Notes under the pieces: model-generated
Database searches by the model: none
What the model was told of the DNA's origin: nothing
Seen by the model: the letters and a program-made list of their open reading frames with translations, nothing else
DNA from: JAAXHB01 sp965214945
GTDB taxonomy: Bacteria > Actinomycetota > Acidimicrobiia > Acidimicrobiales > Aldehydirespiratoraceae
DNA length: 64,000 nucleotides
Direction: 5' to 3'
NCBI GenBank assembly: GCA_965214945.1
Contig: OZ244029.1
Span: forward strand, 2,108,001-2,172,000
Shown here: positions 25,933 to 35,271 of the stretch, piece after piece
Layout: the number at the start of each line of letters is the position of its first letter
Numbering within the stretch: the first letter of the stretch is position 1
Translations under genes and position numbers: made by a program

Positions 25933-26097
25933 CGCAGTCCGGCCTCCTTGTTCAGACAGCTGGCTGCGCACCGGTCATCGCTGCGCAGCGTCTTCGGTTC
26001 TCCTCACAACCAGCTTGGCCGCCTTCGTGCTGGAGGTCGCAATCAGGGGCAGCCCCGCAACCAGTCGGTGACGCAGCGCGGAGCTTTCACCGCAGGG

Positions 26098-27498
26098 CTA
26101 GACACCGAAGAGCAGCAGCAAGCCTATAACGGTGTAGGCGATCATCGCGGCCAGCATCGGGTACTGCGACCGCATCGCCAGGCGCGACGGGTAGCGCTCC
26201 ACGGCGATGTCGTGAGCGACGATCACCCCCAGAATGTGTCCGATCACGATCGCTGCTGTCTGCACCCAAGCGATTGTGTCGACGGAGACCACCGTGTAGT
26301 CGATCTGCCGTGTAGCTGTGCCGAACAGATCCCAGCCTTCGCCGAAAGGGTCTGAGATATGGGCAAGAATGCTCTGTCCCTCGATCATGAAATAGCTGAA
26401 ATAGTGCGCGACGATGTAGGCCGCGGCGATGGGCAACAGTGACGGCACGAACATGTCGGCCAGATCGCGCTCACGGTCTCCGGTGACCGACGCCATCACC
26501 GCCACGGCACCTCGGTAGATCACGCACACGACACCGATCACGAAGACCAGCCCGACGGTGTTGGCGAGGGTCAGCTCCCAGCCTCGGCGGTTGGAGATCA
26601 CATCAAGCCAGATCGAGCTGCGGGTGAAGCCATCGAAAGTCGTGGATCCGAGCGCCACCAGCACCACTGCTGCCGTGCCCGGGAGCACCGGCACCGTAGC
26701 CAGACCGCTGAGCGGCCAGCGGTGCCGTAGCCTTCCGTCCTCGTCGAGCCCCAGCGGGCCAACTGCCCCCAACAGGCTGAACAGCACGCCGAACCCGTCC
26801 GCGTTGCAGGCCCAGCGGCGCCCTCTGATCGCGCCGCCGAGCACTGTGACCGTCAGATAGGCGACGAGGAACGCCCCGATAGCGCGCGGTGAGCCCGAGT
26901 CAAAGTAGGCCAGCTCCAGCCAGGCGAACGACAGCAGAGTCGCCGCCGCCCACCAGTGCCGGTCGGGAGATGGCCGAGACCAGCCGGCGCCGCCTCTCGC
27001 CAGCCTCCCGAGCCGCTCCGCTGCGGCTGCCAGCGCAGTGACGGGATTCAGCGCCCTCCAAAGGTCGCCCACCACCACCGACACCGCGGACAGTCCCACC
27101 CAGAACACGATGTAGAGCGCTGCCGGCGCGATGTTCACCGACGGGTTCACGTTGCCCTGCAGCGCCGCGTACAACACCACCGCCAGGGCGAGCAGCCCCG
27201 CCGCGCGGGCCGCCAGCGCGAGCGGGCGGTTGAGCCTCTGGACCGCCGGTGGCATCGGCCTGCCCGCGGACGCTGCCCGCAGGCGAGGCTGCTCCCAGAG
27301 CCAGCCGACCGCTGCGAACGACAGCCCGACAGCGCAGGTCGAGGCCCATATCACCTGCCAGACCGGCAGCGGAAGATCGACTCGGCCGCCGACGCCGTGG
27401 GCGGCCGCCGGCGCGGCGGACAGGCCGATGACAGCGGCGACGACCGCTGCGGTCAACCCGGCTGCAGCCACGGCACGCCGCAAGACAGCGCGTTTCAC
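26098..27498 (-). CDS. Polytopic membrane protein of the actinobacterial 'fenitrothion hydrolase' type
   Basis: 466 residues with a Sec-type N-terminus (LTAAVVAAVIGLSAAPAAA) followed by HGVGGRVDLPLPVWQV and about ten TM helices. The HGxGGRxDLPxP start and the overall pattern resemble proteins annotated as fenitrothion hydrolase in actinobacterial genomes; that recollection is not backed by a catalytic motif I can point to, and the label may be only nominal. Conserved-looking polar TM residues (HYFSYFMIEGQ, IGHILGVIVAHD) suggest metal or haem binding. Overlaps by 4 nt with the upstream lipoprotein gene, so the pair likely works together at the membrane. Confidence 0.6.
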   Translation of the reverse strand: MKRAVLRRAVAAAGLTAAVVAAVIGLSAAPAAAHGVGGRVDLPLPVWQVIWASTCAVGLSFAAVGWLWEQPRLRAASAGRPMPPAVQRLNRPLALAARAAGLLALAVVLYAALQGNVNPSVNIAPAALYIVFWVGLSAVSVVVGDLWRALNPVTALAAAAERLGRLARGGAGWSRPSPDRHWWAAATLLSFAWLELAYFDSGSPRAIGAFLVAYLTVTVLGGAIRGRRWACNADGFGVLFSLLGAVGPLGLDEDGRLRHRWPLSGLATVPVLPGTAAVVLVALGSTTFDGFTRSSIWLDVISNRRGWELTLANTVGLVFVIGVVCVIYRGAVAVMASVTGDRERDLADMFVPSLLPIAAAYIVAHYFSYFMIEGQSILAHISDPFGEGWDLFGTATRQIDYTVVSVDTIAWVQTAAIVIGHILGVIVAHDIAVERYPSRLAMRSQYPMLAAMIAYTVIGLLLLFGV

Positions 27499-28052
27499 GA
27501 AACCTGCAGATTGATCAGAAGCTGGTGGGCGCCTTCCAGTTCCACTTCGAACACGCCCGGGATGTCTGCGGTGAAAGAGAGCTCGCCTTCGCCGTCGTTC
27601 AGGTGGATGAACAGGTCGTAGCCGTGAACGTGCACCTCGTCACTGGAGTCGCCGCTTACGCGGATGGTGACCTGTTCGCTCAGCTCGATGCGCTCGGTGC
27701 GAGCACCGCCTGTGATCTCGCCGCCGACGACCTCGATCTCGATCAGCCGTTCGGCGGCGGCCGTCGTGGTCGTCTCGGGCGGGCGGCTCTGCGTCGTGGT
27801 AGGCGGATCGGTCGTCGGCGGCGCAGTCGTAGTCGTTTCGGGCGGCGGCGCAGTCGTGGTCAGCTCGGGCTCGGTCGTGATTGGCTCGGGAGCACCGGCA
27901 GTTGCCGCCGGATCCGTTGTGGACGCGGACTCGTCGCGGTCTGACGAGGTGCCATCTGAGCCGCAGGCCGTGAGCACAGCAGCCAGGGCCAGAGTGAGCG
28001 CAAACGCGACCGACGGTCGCAGTTGTGGAGATCGCGCAGTCTCACCGTTCAC
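27495..28052 (-). CDS. Lipoprotein with cupredoxin-like C-terminal domain
   Basis: 185 residues. Signal peptide with lipobox: hydrophobic VAFALTLALAAVLTAC, with the lipidated Cys at 30. Residues about 35-100 are a Thr/Pro/Glu-rich low-complexity linker. The C-terminal ~85 residues are beta-rich (RIELSEQVTIRVSGDSSDEV, HVHGYD, SFTADIPGVFEVELEG) and resemble EfeO/cupredoxin-like domains; HVHGYD could bind a metal, though the usual copper Cys/Met are missing. The next gene overlaps by 4 nt and encodes a polytopic membrane protein, so it may present a metal or ligand to that partner. Function unknown. Confidence 0.7.
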   Translation of the reverse strand: MNGETARSPQLRPSVAFALTLALAAVLTACGSDGTSSDRDESASTTDPAATAGAPEPITTEPELTTTAPPPETTTTAPPTTDPPTTTQSRPPETTTTAAAERLIEIEVVGGEITGGARTERIELSEQVTIRVSGDSSDEVHVHGYDLFIHLNDGEGELSFTADIPGVFEVELEGAHQLLINLQVS

Positions 28053-28174
28053 GGACGAATGCCTACCAGGAATCCCGCTGCGCCACTACTGGGAACAGCG
28101 GTCTGCCCGGTCGCAAAACCAGGGCTTGCACAGAGCCGCGGACAGTCGCCAGCCCGCCGAGAATCCCAGGTCGG

Positions 28175-28248
28175 TGGGCGATACTGGACTCGAACCAGTG
28201 ACCTCTGCCGTGTGAAGGCAGCGCTCTAGCCGTCTGAGCTAATCGCCC
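28175..28248 (-). tRNA. tRNA-Val (anticodon CAC)
   Basis: Complete cloverleaf on the minus strand: acceptor GGGCGAT/ATCGCCC, D arm AGCTCAGACGGCTAGAGC, anticodon stem CTGCC/GGCAG with loop TTCACAC (U33, anticodon CAC), and T arm CTGG-TTCGAGT-CCAG, with discriminator A at 28175. CCA is not encoded. All stems are fully paired. It reads GUG codons. Confidence 0.95.
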
Positions 28249-28292
28249 GCAGACTTGGCGATGCTACCAGCGATCGCCGCCAGCTGGCAGCG

Positions 28293-29732
28293 CTAGGGCC
28301 CAAAGGACTCAGGTAGGAAGCCTTCGTCAGGCGCTTGCAGATCGAGGTCGAGCAGGTCTTCGAGCACGGCAAGCGTCTCAAGCACTTTCAGATCGTCGAG
28401 CTGGTGGCCCAGCACCTGCAAGCCGACAGGCATGCCGTCACCGGCAAAGCCGCAGCACACGGTTCCGGCCGGCCGGCGAGTGAGGTTAGCCAAAGGCGTG
28501 AAGCGGATCCAGTTCGGGGTGGGTTCACCATTGACGGTGCCGTGACCGCCCGGTGCCGGGACTTGCCCGGCTGTGGTGGGCAGCAGCATCACGTCGAAGC
28601 CGTCCATGGCCTCGGCCAGGCTCAGCGACATCTCAGCGGCCCGCTGGCGGGCCTCGAACTGCAACGTCACCGAAACCCGCTCGAAGGTGTCCTCGAGCAT
28701 GGCTGCCAGCACGTCGGTGACGTCGGCCCATGCGTCGGTGCCAAAAAGCGGCAGGTGCGATGGCACGATGCCACCACCGTAGAAGAGCTGCAAGAATGCC
28801 GGCATCGGGTTGTCGAACAACTTGCCGGTCTCTACCACCTCCGCGCCGGTTGTCGCGAGCCGCTCGACGGCGGCCGCGCAGGCCGCAGCGATCTCGCCGT
28901 CCACTGGACCACCGTCGAAGGAGGGCGCCCACAGCACCCGTGCCGGCGGGCTCGGGCTGTCGAGCGCGGCCCGCCACGACAGGCCCGGCGCGGGCAGGCT
29001 GCGTAGGTCGCCGGGGTGGGGGCCGGTCACGCAATCGAGGCACAGCGCCACGTCGCGGATGCGCCGGGCCATGGGGCCGACGCATGAAAGGTCGAGCAAG
29101 CCCATCGGCGACGGCCCGCCCGGCACCCGGCCCTGGCTCGTCTTGATCCCCGACAGGCCGCAAGCCGCGGACGGGATGCGGATCGAGCCACCACCGTCGG
29201 AGCCGGTGCCCGCCGGCACCATCCCAGCGGCTATGGCCGCGGCGGTGCCCCCAGAGGAGCCGCCAGGCGAGCGCTCGGTGTTCCAGGGGTTCACGGTGGC
29301 GCCGAACAGCGGGTTGTATGTGTCGCCGATGCAGCCGTGCTCGGGTGTGTTGGTTTTGCCGACGATCACGCACCCCGCGGCCCGTAGCCGGGCCACCTCG
29401 GTGGCGTCGGTCTCTGCCGGGTCAGCGTGGCGGCGGTGCACAGCGCCTTTGGTGGTGACGAACCCGGCTGCGTCGGCAAGGTCTTTCACGCCGATAGGCA
29501 CTCCGGCCAGCGGCCCGACATCGATGCCAGCGTCGAGTCGCTCATCAAGGGCCGCGGCCTGGATCCGGGCGGCCGGCGCGTCCACGGCCACGAACGCGTT
29601 GAGCACGCCGTTGAGGGCGCCGATTCGCTCCAGCGCATGCTCGGTGACAGCCAGCGCCGTGAGGGCGCGTTCTCGCACCATCGACGCAAGAGCCTCCACA
29701 GTCACCGTCCGAAAATCAGGCACTTCTTGCAC
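28293..29732 (-). CDS. Amidase-signature family amidohydrolase
   Basis: 479 residues. The Ser-cisSer-Lys triad is visible: Lys in GVPIGVKDLADAAG, cis-Ser in ERSPGGSSGGTAAA, and the nucleophile Ser in GSDGGGSIRIPSA. The family splits amides into acid and ammonia or amine in the cytosol; the absence of GatB or GatC nearby argues against GatA. GTG at 29732 follows a GGAGAG ribosome binding site 5 nt upstream. It lies 40 bp after the murF stop on the same strand. A second amidase is at 48991, with different flanks. Confidence 0.9.
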   Translation of the reverse strand: MQEVPDFRTVTVEALASMVRERALTALAVTEHALERIGALNGVLNAFVAVDAPAARIQAAALDERLDAGIDVGPLAGVPIGVKDLADAAGFVTTKGAVHRRHADPAETDATEVARLRAAGCVIVGKTNTPEHGCIGDTYNPLFGATVNPWNTERSPGGSSGGTAAAIAAGMVPAGTGSDGGGSIRIPSAACGLSGIKTSQGRVPGGPSPMGLLDLSCVGPMARRIRDVALCLDCVTGPHPGDLRSLPAPGLSWRAALDSPSPPARVLWAPSFDGGPVDGEIAAACAAAVERLATTGAEVVETGKLFDNPMPAFLQLFYGGGIVPSHLPLFGTDAWADVTDVLAAMLEDTFERVSVTLQFEARQRAAEMSLSLAEAMDGFDVMLLPTTAGQVPAPGGHGTVNGEPTPNWIRFTPLANLTRRPAGTVCCGFAGDGMPVGLQVLGHQLDDLKVLETLAVLEDLLDLDLQAPDEGFLPESFGP

Positions 29733-29772
29733 GGCGCTCTCCGTATGGCCGTTTCTCTACTGACACCTGATG

Positions 29773-31266
29773 TCAGCCGCCGTTTTGGGCAAGCCGCTCA
29801 GCCAGCCGCTCCAGGCCGGCGACCCGCGACCCCTTCACCAGCACCGCGCTGCCCGCCCGAAGGCCGCCCAGCCGCTCAAGAGCTTCGAATGCTCCGTCCA
29901 CGTCGGCCACTTCAACCAGCCCGGCTTCCTGCGGCGAGTCATCTTCTCCGCGGCCGGCAGCGTAGTGTGGGGCGGCTACGGCGATCACCGTCACGCCAAG
30001 AGATGACGCCAGCGAGGCCATCCGGGCGTGCTCGCCAGCCGAGTAGTCGCCCAGCTCTGCCATCACTCCGAGAACGGCCAGTCTGCGCTCACATGGCAGC
30101 TCTGCCAGCGACCTGAGCGCGGCCTGTACCGACAGCGGGCTGGCATTGTAAGAGTCGTTGATCACTCGGGCCCCGAGCGGCGTGGTGAACATCTCCATCC
30201 GAAGCGGCGAGAGCGTCGGATCGGCCAGACCGGCGACCACATCGCGCAACGACACCCCCGCAGACAGTCCCACTGCGGTGGCGGCCAAGGCGTTGCCGAC
30301 CGAGTGGCGGCCCCGGGCGCCCAGCACCACATCGGCCTGTATAGCACCGGCCTTTCCGGCGCCAACACGGCTGACCAGCGTGAAGCGCGGCCGCAGATCG
30401 TCGTCGAGCCTCACGTCGCAGGCGGCCACATCGGCGTCCGGTGCGGTTCCGTAGGTAATCACGCGGGCGGATGAGCGCGCGGCCATTCCGGCCACCTCTG
30501 GCACGTCAGCGTTCAAGAACGCGACCCCGCCGCGCGCCGCGTCGGGAAGGGCCTCCACCAGCTCGCTCTTGGCCGACACAACTGCCTCAAACGACCCAAA
30601 CTCGCTGGTGTGCGCCAGCCCCACTGTCGTGACCACGCCCATCGTGGGATGCGCCGTCTCGCACAAGCTGCGAATCTGCCCTGCGCCGCGGGATGCCATC
30701 TCCACCACCACGGCCTCGACACCCTCGGGGCAGCCCAGCAGGGTGAGCGGCACCCCTATCTCGTTGTTGTATGAACGGGTGCTGGCATGAACCCGCCGGT
30801 CGCGGCCCAGCACCGCCGCGATCAGGTCTTTGACGGTGGTCTTCCCGACCGACCCTGTGACACCCACCACAGGAACCGCGAGCCTGCGGCGAGCCTGTCG
30901 TGCCAGTGAGTCCAAGGCCGCCAGCGTGTCGGCCACCTCAATCACCGCTGCGCCGGTGTTCCGGCCCGCGGAGCGGGCACCGGGCTCTGCTGCTTCCCGC
31001 GCAGCTTCGGATGCCGCAGCGGATGAGGTAGCTTCCCGCGCGGCTCGACTGTCCCGCGCGACGAGATAGGCGGACGCACCCGACCGCACCGCATCGGCGA
31101 TGAAGTCGTGACCATCCCGTTTGCCGACGAGCGGAACGAAAAGCGCACCACGATCGGCAAGCCTGCTGTCCTGAATGACGCGGTCTATCACATCGCAGCC
31201 GTGTGCCGGAGCGCTCAGGATCCGTCCCCCTGTCGCCTTCGCGACCTCCTCGACGGTGAAGCGCAT
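29773..31266 (-). CDS. murF: UDP-N-acetylmuramoyl-tripeptide--D-alanyl-D-alanine ligase
   Basis: Adds D-Ala-D-Ala to UDP-MurNAc-tripeptide, the last cytoplasmic step of the peptidoglycan stem; 497 residues. The P-loop is GVTGSVGKTTVKD, the central domain has STRSYNNEIGVPLTLL (the MurF NNxxGxP motif) and VVEMASRGAGQI, and the C-terminal domain has INDSYNASPLSVQAAL and LGVMAELGD. ATG 31266 is the conserved start (MRFTVEEVAKATGG). Residues about 90-120 hold an Ala/Arg/Glu-rich insertion absent from typical MurF. It is divergent from ddl, which makes its substrate D-Ala-D-Ala. A CACACT -10-like box lies 6 nt upstream of the ATG. Confidence 0.95.
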   Translation of the reverse strand: MRFTVEEVAKATGGRILSAPAHGCDVIDRVIQDSRLADRGALFVPLVGKRDGHDFIADAVRSGASAYLVARDSRAAREATSSAAASEAAREAAEPGARSAGRNTGAAVIEVADTLAALDSLARQARRRLAVPVVGVTGSVGKTTVKDLIAAVLGRDRRVHASTRSYNNEIGVPLTLLGCPEGVEAVVVEMASRGAGQIRSLCETAHPTMGVVTTVGLAHTSEFGSFEAVVSAKSELVEALPDAARGGVAFLNADVPEVAGMAARSSARVITYGTAPDADVAACDVRLDDDLRPRFTLVSRVGAGKAGAIQADVVLGARGRHSVGNALAATAVGLSAGVSLRDVVAGLADPTLSPLRMEMFTTPLGARVINDSYNASPLSVQAALRSLAELPCERRLAVLGVMAELGDYSAGEHARMASLASSLGVTVIAVAAPHYAAGRGEDDSPQEAGLVEVADVDGAFEALERLGGLRAGSAVLVKGSRVAGLERLAERLAQNGG

Positions 31267-31272
31267 CCCGCG

Positions 31273-31278
31273 AGTGTG
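31273..31278 (-). promoter_or_regulatory. Putative -10 box of murF (CACACT)
   Basis: CACACT (minus strand) ends 6 nt before the murF ATG, with no ribosome binding site; consistent with leaderless transcription but a weak match. Confidence 0.3.
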
Positions 31279-31421
31279 ACACATCGCAGACCCGAGCCGG
31301 CCCCATGTCGGTATCCGCTCGAACCCGGGATGGCTCGTGCACAGCCGCCGCCGCGCCCGCGCTCCGCGTCCGAGCGGGCGTGTCTGGCGAGCACCGGCCC
31401 GGGGCAGACCTGATGGACGGG

Positions 31422-31427
31422 TAGCGT
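31422..31427 (+). promoter_or_regulatory. Putative -10 box of ddl (TAGCGT)
   Basis: TAGCGT ends 7 nt before the GTG at 31435 with no ribosome binding site. The identical hexamer stands before valS. Confidence 0.4.
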
Positions 31428-31434
31428 CACCGAA

Positions 31435-32682
31435 GTGAGCCCGCGCATCAGGCTGATAGTGCTGTTCGGGGGCCGCTCCGCGGAGCACGACGTGTCATGC
31501 GTTTCGGCTGCGCACATCGTGGCTGCGGCCGATCCCCAGAAGTACACCGTCGAGCCTGTCGGGATCACCAGAGAGGGCCGCTGGGTGCGCGCCGCTGAGT
31601 CTGCCCGCGCCTTGAGCGCCGCAGAGGTCGCGGCGCCGCCGCGTCGGACTGCGCTCCCTTCGAGCCTCACCGCGAAGGGACGGCCCGTCGACCCGCTGAC
31701 CGTGCTGACCGTCCCGCCAGCCGGCGCTCGGCCACAGGCCATCGGTGCCGTCAGGGGCAAGCGCGGACCGACCGTGGTGATGCCGGCGCTGCACGGACCG
31801 ATGGGCGAGGACGGCACCGTCCAGGGACTGCTAGAAATGGCCGGCGTGCCCTATGTCGGCGCGGGCGTGATGGCCTCCGCGCTGTGCATGGACAAGTCAA
31901 TGGCCAAGACCGTTCTGGCCGCCCGCGGCATCCCGCAGGCGCGCTGGCGCGCTTTTGCCGTTGACGGCGACGGCTGCGGCGGCATCGCCGGCCGCGCTCT
32001 ACCCGTCGGTAAGTTCGCATCGGCCGCAGCAGCGCCCACTGTGCGTCGGTGTCCGACTGAGGAGATGTCACCTGAGGACATGTCCGCAGCAGCGGTGCAA
32101 TGCCTAGGGCTGCCGGTGTTCACAAAGCCGGCGAACATGGGATCCTCGGTGGGAGTGTCCAAAGCGTGGACGCTTGTCGAGGCGGCCGAGGCGATCCGCG
32201 TGGCGGCCCGCTACGACCGAACGGTGGTCGTGGAGGAGGCCGTGAGCGGCCGCGAGATAGAGGTTTCGGTACTCGGCAACGACCGCCCCGCCGCTAGCGT
32301 TCCGGGCGAGATCATCCCCGGCGCAGAGTTCTACGACTACGAAGACAAGTACGAAGGCGGTGCCGAGCTGCTGGTCCCGGCGCCACTCAGCAGTGACGAA
32401 GCCGACGCTGCGCGGTCGCTTGCGCTCAAGGTCTTCGAAGCGTTGGGCGTGGAGGGGATTGCCAGGGTCGACCTGTTCTACGAGGACGGCCGCGACGGAC
32501 GCGGAACGCGCGGCTGGATGGTCAACGAGGTCAACACGATGCCGGGATTCACGCCGATCTCCATGTACCCGAAGCTGTGGGACGTCAGCGGACTCAGCTA
32601 CCCGAAGTTAATCGATCAGATGGTGGAGCTTGCGCTGGAGCGTGACGACCGGAGGCACCGACACACATGCACTCGGCGCTGA
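31435..32682 (+). CDS. ddl: D-alanine--D-alanine ligase
   Basis: ATP-grasp ligase making the D-Ala-D-Ala used by MurF; 415 residues. Motifs: VLFGGRSAEHDVSCVSA (N-terminal), LHGPMGEDGTVQGLLEMAG, VPYVGAGVMASALCMDKSMAK, FTKPANMGSSVGVSKA (ATP-grasp), EVSVLGN, and VNEVNTMPGFTPISMYPKLW (metal-binding E..N and omega loop). It has about 25-30 extra residues between RWRAF and LGLPVFTKP (Gly/Ala-rich with EEMSPEDMS). GTG at 31435 is set by the -10 box and the N-terminal motif. It is divergent from murF with 168 bp between, an arrangement that would allow joint control. Confidence 0.95.
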   Translation: MSPRIRLIVLFGGRSAEHDVSCVSAAHIVAAADPQKYTVEPVGITREGRWVRAAESARALSAAEVAAPPRRTALPSSLTAKGRPVDPLTVLTVPPAGARPQAIGAVRGKRGPTVVMPALHGPMGEDGTVQGLLEMAGVPYVGAGVMASALCMDKSMAKTVLAARGIPQARWRAFAVDGDGCGGIAGRALPVGKFASAAAAPTVRRCPTEEMSPEDMSAAAVQCLGLPVFTKPANMGSSVGVSKAWTLVEAAEAIRVAARYDRTVVVEEAVSGREIEVSVLGNDRPAASVPGEIIPGAEFYDYEDKYEGGAELLVPAPLSSDEADAARSLALKVFEALGVEGIARVDLFYEDGRDGRGTRGWMVNEVNTMPGFTPISMYPKLWDVSGLSYPKLIDQMVELALERDDRRHRHTCTRR

Positions 32683-32814
32683 CAGCCCCAGAGACGGCGT
32701 TCGGGCTGTGAAAGCACTAGACATAGGCGTTGTGCCAGCGACTTCAGTCATGGCGGCGCCGACAACGGCCTCACGGGCGAGGGCGCTGAGAGCCCCGCGG
32801 CGAACGGCGGCTTA

Positions 32815-35271
32815 GTGATACCCGAATCACTGGCCGGCAAGAGGATCGCCGTCACCGGCGCCACCGGCTTTCTTGGCACCGCGCTGGTGGAGCGGCTGCT
32901 GCGATGCGTGCCTGACTGCGAGCTGGTGCTGCTGGTGCGCCCAGGGCGGCGCGGTGCCGCCGGGCGGGTGTCACGTGACGTGCTGCGAAACGACGCGTTC
33001 AAGCGCCTGCGCCAAGCTTTCTCGGATGCGACAGCGCAGGCTGGCGGGCACCCTCCTCAGCAGTGGGGAGAGACCTTCGGGGAGATGACCGCCAGGCGGG
33101 TGCACGCCGTAGCTGGCGATGTCAGCGTCGACGGCCTGGGCCTCGACGACCGCGGACGGGCGCTGCTCGCCGGATGCGAAATCGCGATCCACGCGGCGGC
33201 CACCGTCAGCTTCGACTCGGCTCTTGACGACGCTGTGGAGGTGAACCTGCTCGGCCCTGCACGCGTCGCCGCTGCGCTCAACGAGGTCGGAGCGCGGGCC
33301 CATCTGATCAGCGTGTCGACCTGTTACGTGGCCGGCAGCCGCCGGGGCGCGGCCCCCGAGCAGCTCCTGAGCGACTCGCCCTTTTATGTCGACGTCGGGT
33401 GGCGACGCGAGGTGACCGCTGCCCGAAGGGCCCGGGCAGACGCCGAACAACGCAGCCGCCGCCCCGAGCAGCTCTCCAAGCTCATCTCCCAAGCCCGGAG
33501 GGAACTCGGCGCCGCAGGTCGGCCCGCTCTGGCGGACAAGGTGGAGAGCCTGCGGCAGCGCTGGGTTAAAGATGAAATGAGCGAAGCCGGCCGCGCACGG
33601 GCCTCGAGCCTCGGCTTCCCCGACGCCTACGCCTACACCAAGGCGCTCGGCGAGCAGGCGTTGTGCGAGACGCGCGACGAAACGGCCGTGAGCATCGTGC
33701 GGCCCTCGATCATCGAGTCGGCGCTCGAGGAGCCGCGTCCAGGCTGGATCCGCGGCTTCCGGATGGCCGAGCCGGTTATCGCAGCTTACGCGCGGGGTCT
33801 GCTCAAGGAGTTCCCGGGCGTGCCCGAGGGGATAGTCGACGTGATCCCGGTGGATCTCGTCGTGTCGGCCATCATGGCTGTCGCCGCCCGAGGACCGCTG
33901 GGCACCGAACCCGATGTCACGCATGTGGCCAGCGGCGCGGTCAACCCCCTCAGGTACCGCCAGCTCTATGACCTGGTGCGGGAGTGGTTCACCGAGCACC
34001 CCGTGTACGACGAACACAACCAGCCGATCAGCGTGCCCGAGTGGTCGTTCCCAGGCCGCGGCAGGGTCTCCAGACAGCTCCGGCGGGCGCAGCAATCGCT
34101 GGAAGCTGCCGACCGAGTGCTCTCGACGCTGCCTCTGCGAGGTCGCCACGCCGAGCTGAGCGCCGGCCTTGACGAGCGCCGCAAACAGCTCGAACGGGCC
34201 AGCGGATATGTCGAGCTGTACGGCGCCTACGCTGAGTGCGAGGCGGTCTACCAGTTAGACCGGTTGCTGGAGCTGTGGGACTCACTCGAAGACGGCGACC
34301 GCTCGGCGTTCGGGTTTGATCCTTCCGCTGTTGACTGGCGCCGCTATGTGCATGAGGTCCACCTACCTTCGATGGCGGCCCAGGCCCGGCTGAAGATGGC
34401 CCCGGGTGCACGCGGCGGCGTGTCACGCAGCACAAGGCTCCGCCGTCAGGTGATGTCGCCACAACGCCATCTCGCCGTGTTCGACCTGGAGAACACGCTC
34501 GTGGCGTCAAATGTCGTGGCGAGTTACGCATGGCTGGCTACCCGTGAACTCAACGCGCCGGACCGGCTGCGGTTCGTGGTGCGGACCCTCAGTGAAGCGC
34601 CTCGGCTGCTGGCGCTCGACCGACGCGACCGAAGCGACTTCCTCCGCCACTTCTACCGCCGCTTCGACGGCGCCGATGTGGAGAGCATCCGCGGAGACTG
34701 CCGGGAGATGCTCAGCGACCTGCTGATATCCAAGTCATTTCCTAGCGGCATTGCCAGAGTGCGCCAGCACCGCCGCGCCGGCCATATGACGCTGCTCATG
34801 ACGGGCGCTCTCGACTTTGTGGTGGAGCCGCTGCGGCCCCTATTCGACCACATCGTGGCAGCCGAGATCGGCGTCACCGACGGCGTGTATGACGGCCAAC
34901 TCCTGACCGTCCCGCCGACCGGAGAGGCCCGCCACCAGGCCCTGGCCGAATTCGCCGAACGCCAGGGCTGTGACCTGCGCGAGTCGGTGGCCTACGCCGA
35001 CAGTACGTCTGACCTTCCGATGCTCGAGGCGGTGGGCTTCCCGGTTGCCGTGAACCCTGAGGTGAAGCTCGCCGCCCTGGCCCGGCGAAGGGGCTGGCTG
35101 ATAGAGAACTGGACGACCAGCGCGGGCGCTCCGGCAAAGCCGCTGCCGCTGGCGCCCCGGGTTCGCCGCCAGTCTCGCCGGATACGAGCTACGCGCCATC
35201 GACGGAGGCGCTCGGGTGTGATGCACTCGGGAGTGGCGACGGGTTCGAACCTGCTTTCAAGGACAGCCTGA
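32815..35271 (+). CDS. Fatty acyl-CoA/thioester reductase fused to a HAD-IB phosphatase
   Basis: 818 residues. Residues 1-~390 are an extended SDR of the fatty acyl reductase (NAD_binding_4) family: nucleotide motif VTGATGFLGTALVERLL, IHAAATVSFD, the STCYVAG serine, and the catalytic Y-x3-K in AYAYTKALGEQAL; ~60 residues of charged helix are inserted before it. Residues ~550-770 are a HAD-IB domain: motif I DLENTLVASN (nucleophile Asp 557, second Asp replaced by Glu), motif II LLMTG, and motif IV ADSTSD. The usual motif III Lys is not obvious (GEARHQAL). Reductase plus phosphatase in one chain suggests lipid head-group or fatty alcohol chemistry. GTG 32815 opens the operon; the stop overlaps the LarA-like start by 1 nt. 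Confidence 0.85.
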   Translation: MIPESLAGKRIAVTGATGFLGTALVERLLRCVPDCELVLLVRPGRRGAAGRVSRDVLRNDAFKRLRQAFSDATAQAGGHPPQQWGETFGEMTARRVHAVAGDVSVDGLGLDDRGRALLAGCEIAIHAAATVSFDSALDDAVEVNLLGPARVAAALNEVGARAHLISVSTCYVAGSRRGAAPEQLLSDSPFYVDVGWRREVTAARRARADAEQRSRRPEQLSKLISQARRELGAAGRPALADKVESLRQRWVKDEMSEAGRARASSLGFPDAYAYTKALGEQALCETRDETAVSIVRPSIIESALEEPRPGWIRGFRMAEPVIAAYARGLLKEFPGVPEGIVDVIPVDLVVSAIMAVAARGPLGTEPDVTHVASGAVNPLRYRQLYDLVREWFTEHPVYDEHNQPISVPEWSFPGRGRVSRQLRRAQQSLEAADRVLSTLPLRGRHAELSAGLDERRKQLERASGYVELYGAYAECEAVYQLDRLLELWDSLEDGDRSAFGFDPSAVDWRRYVHEVHLPSMAAQARLKMAPGARGGVSRSTRLRRQVMSPQRHLAVFDLENTLVASNVVASYAWLATRELNAPDRLRFVVRTLSEAPRLLALDRRDRSDFLRHFYRRFDGADVESIRGDCREMLSDLLISKSFPSGIARVRQHRRAGHMTLLMTGALDFVVEPLRPLFDHIVAAEIGVTDGVYDGQLLTVPPTGEARHQALAEFAERQGCDLRESVAYADSTSDLPMLEAVGFPVAVNPEVKLAALARRRGWLIENWTTSAGAPAKPLPLAPRVRRQSRRIRATRHRRRRSGVMHSGVATGSNLLSRTA

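Noticed and set aside
28293..29732. GatA subunit of the amidotransferase
   Set aside because: No gatB or gatC nearby and the active-site surroundings fit general amidases.
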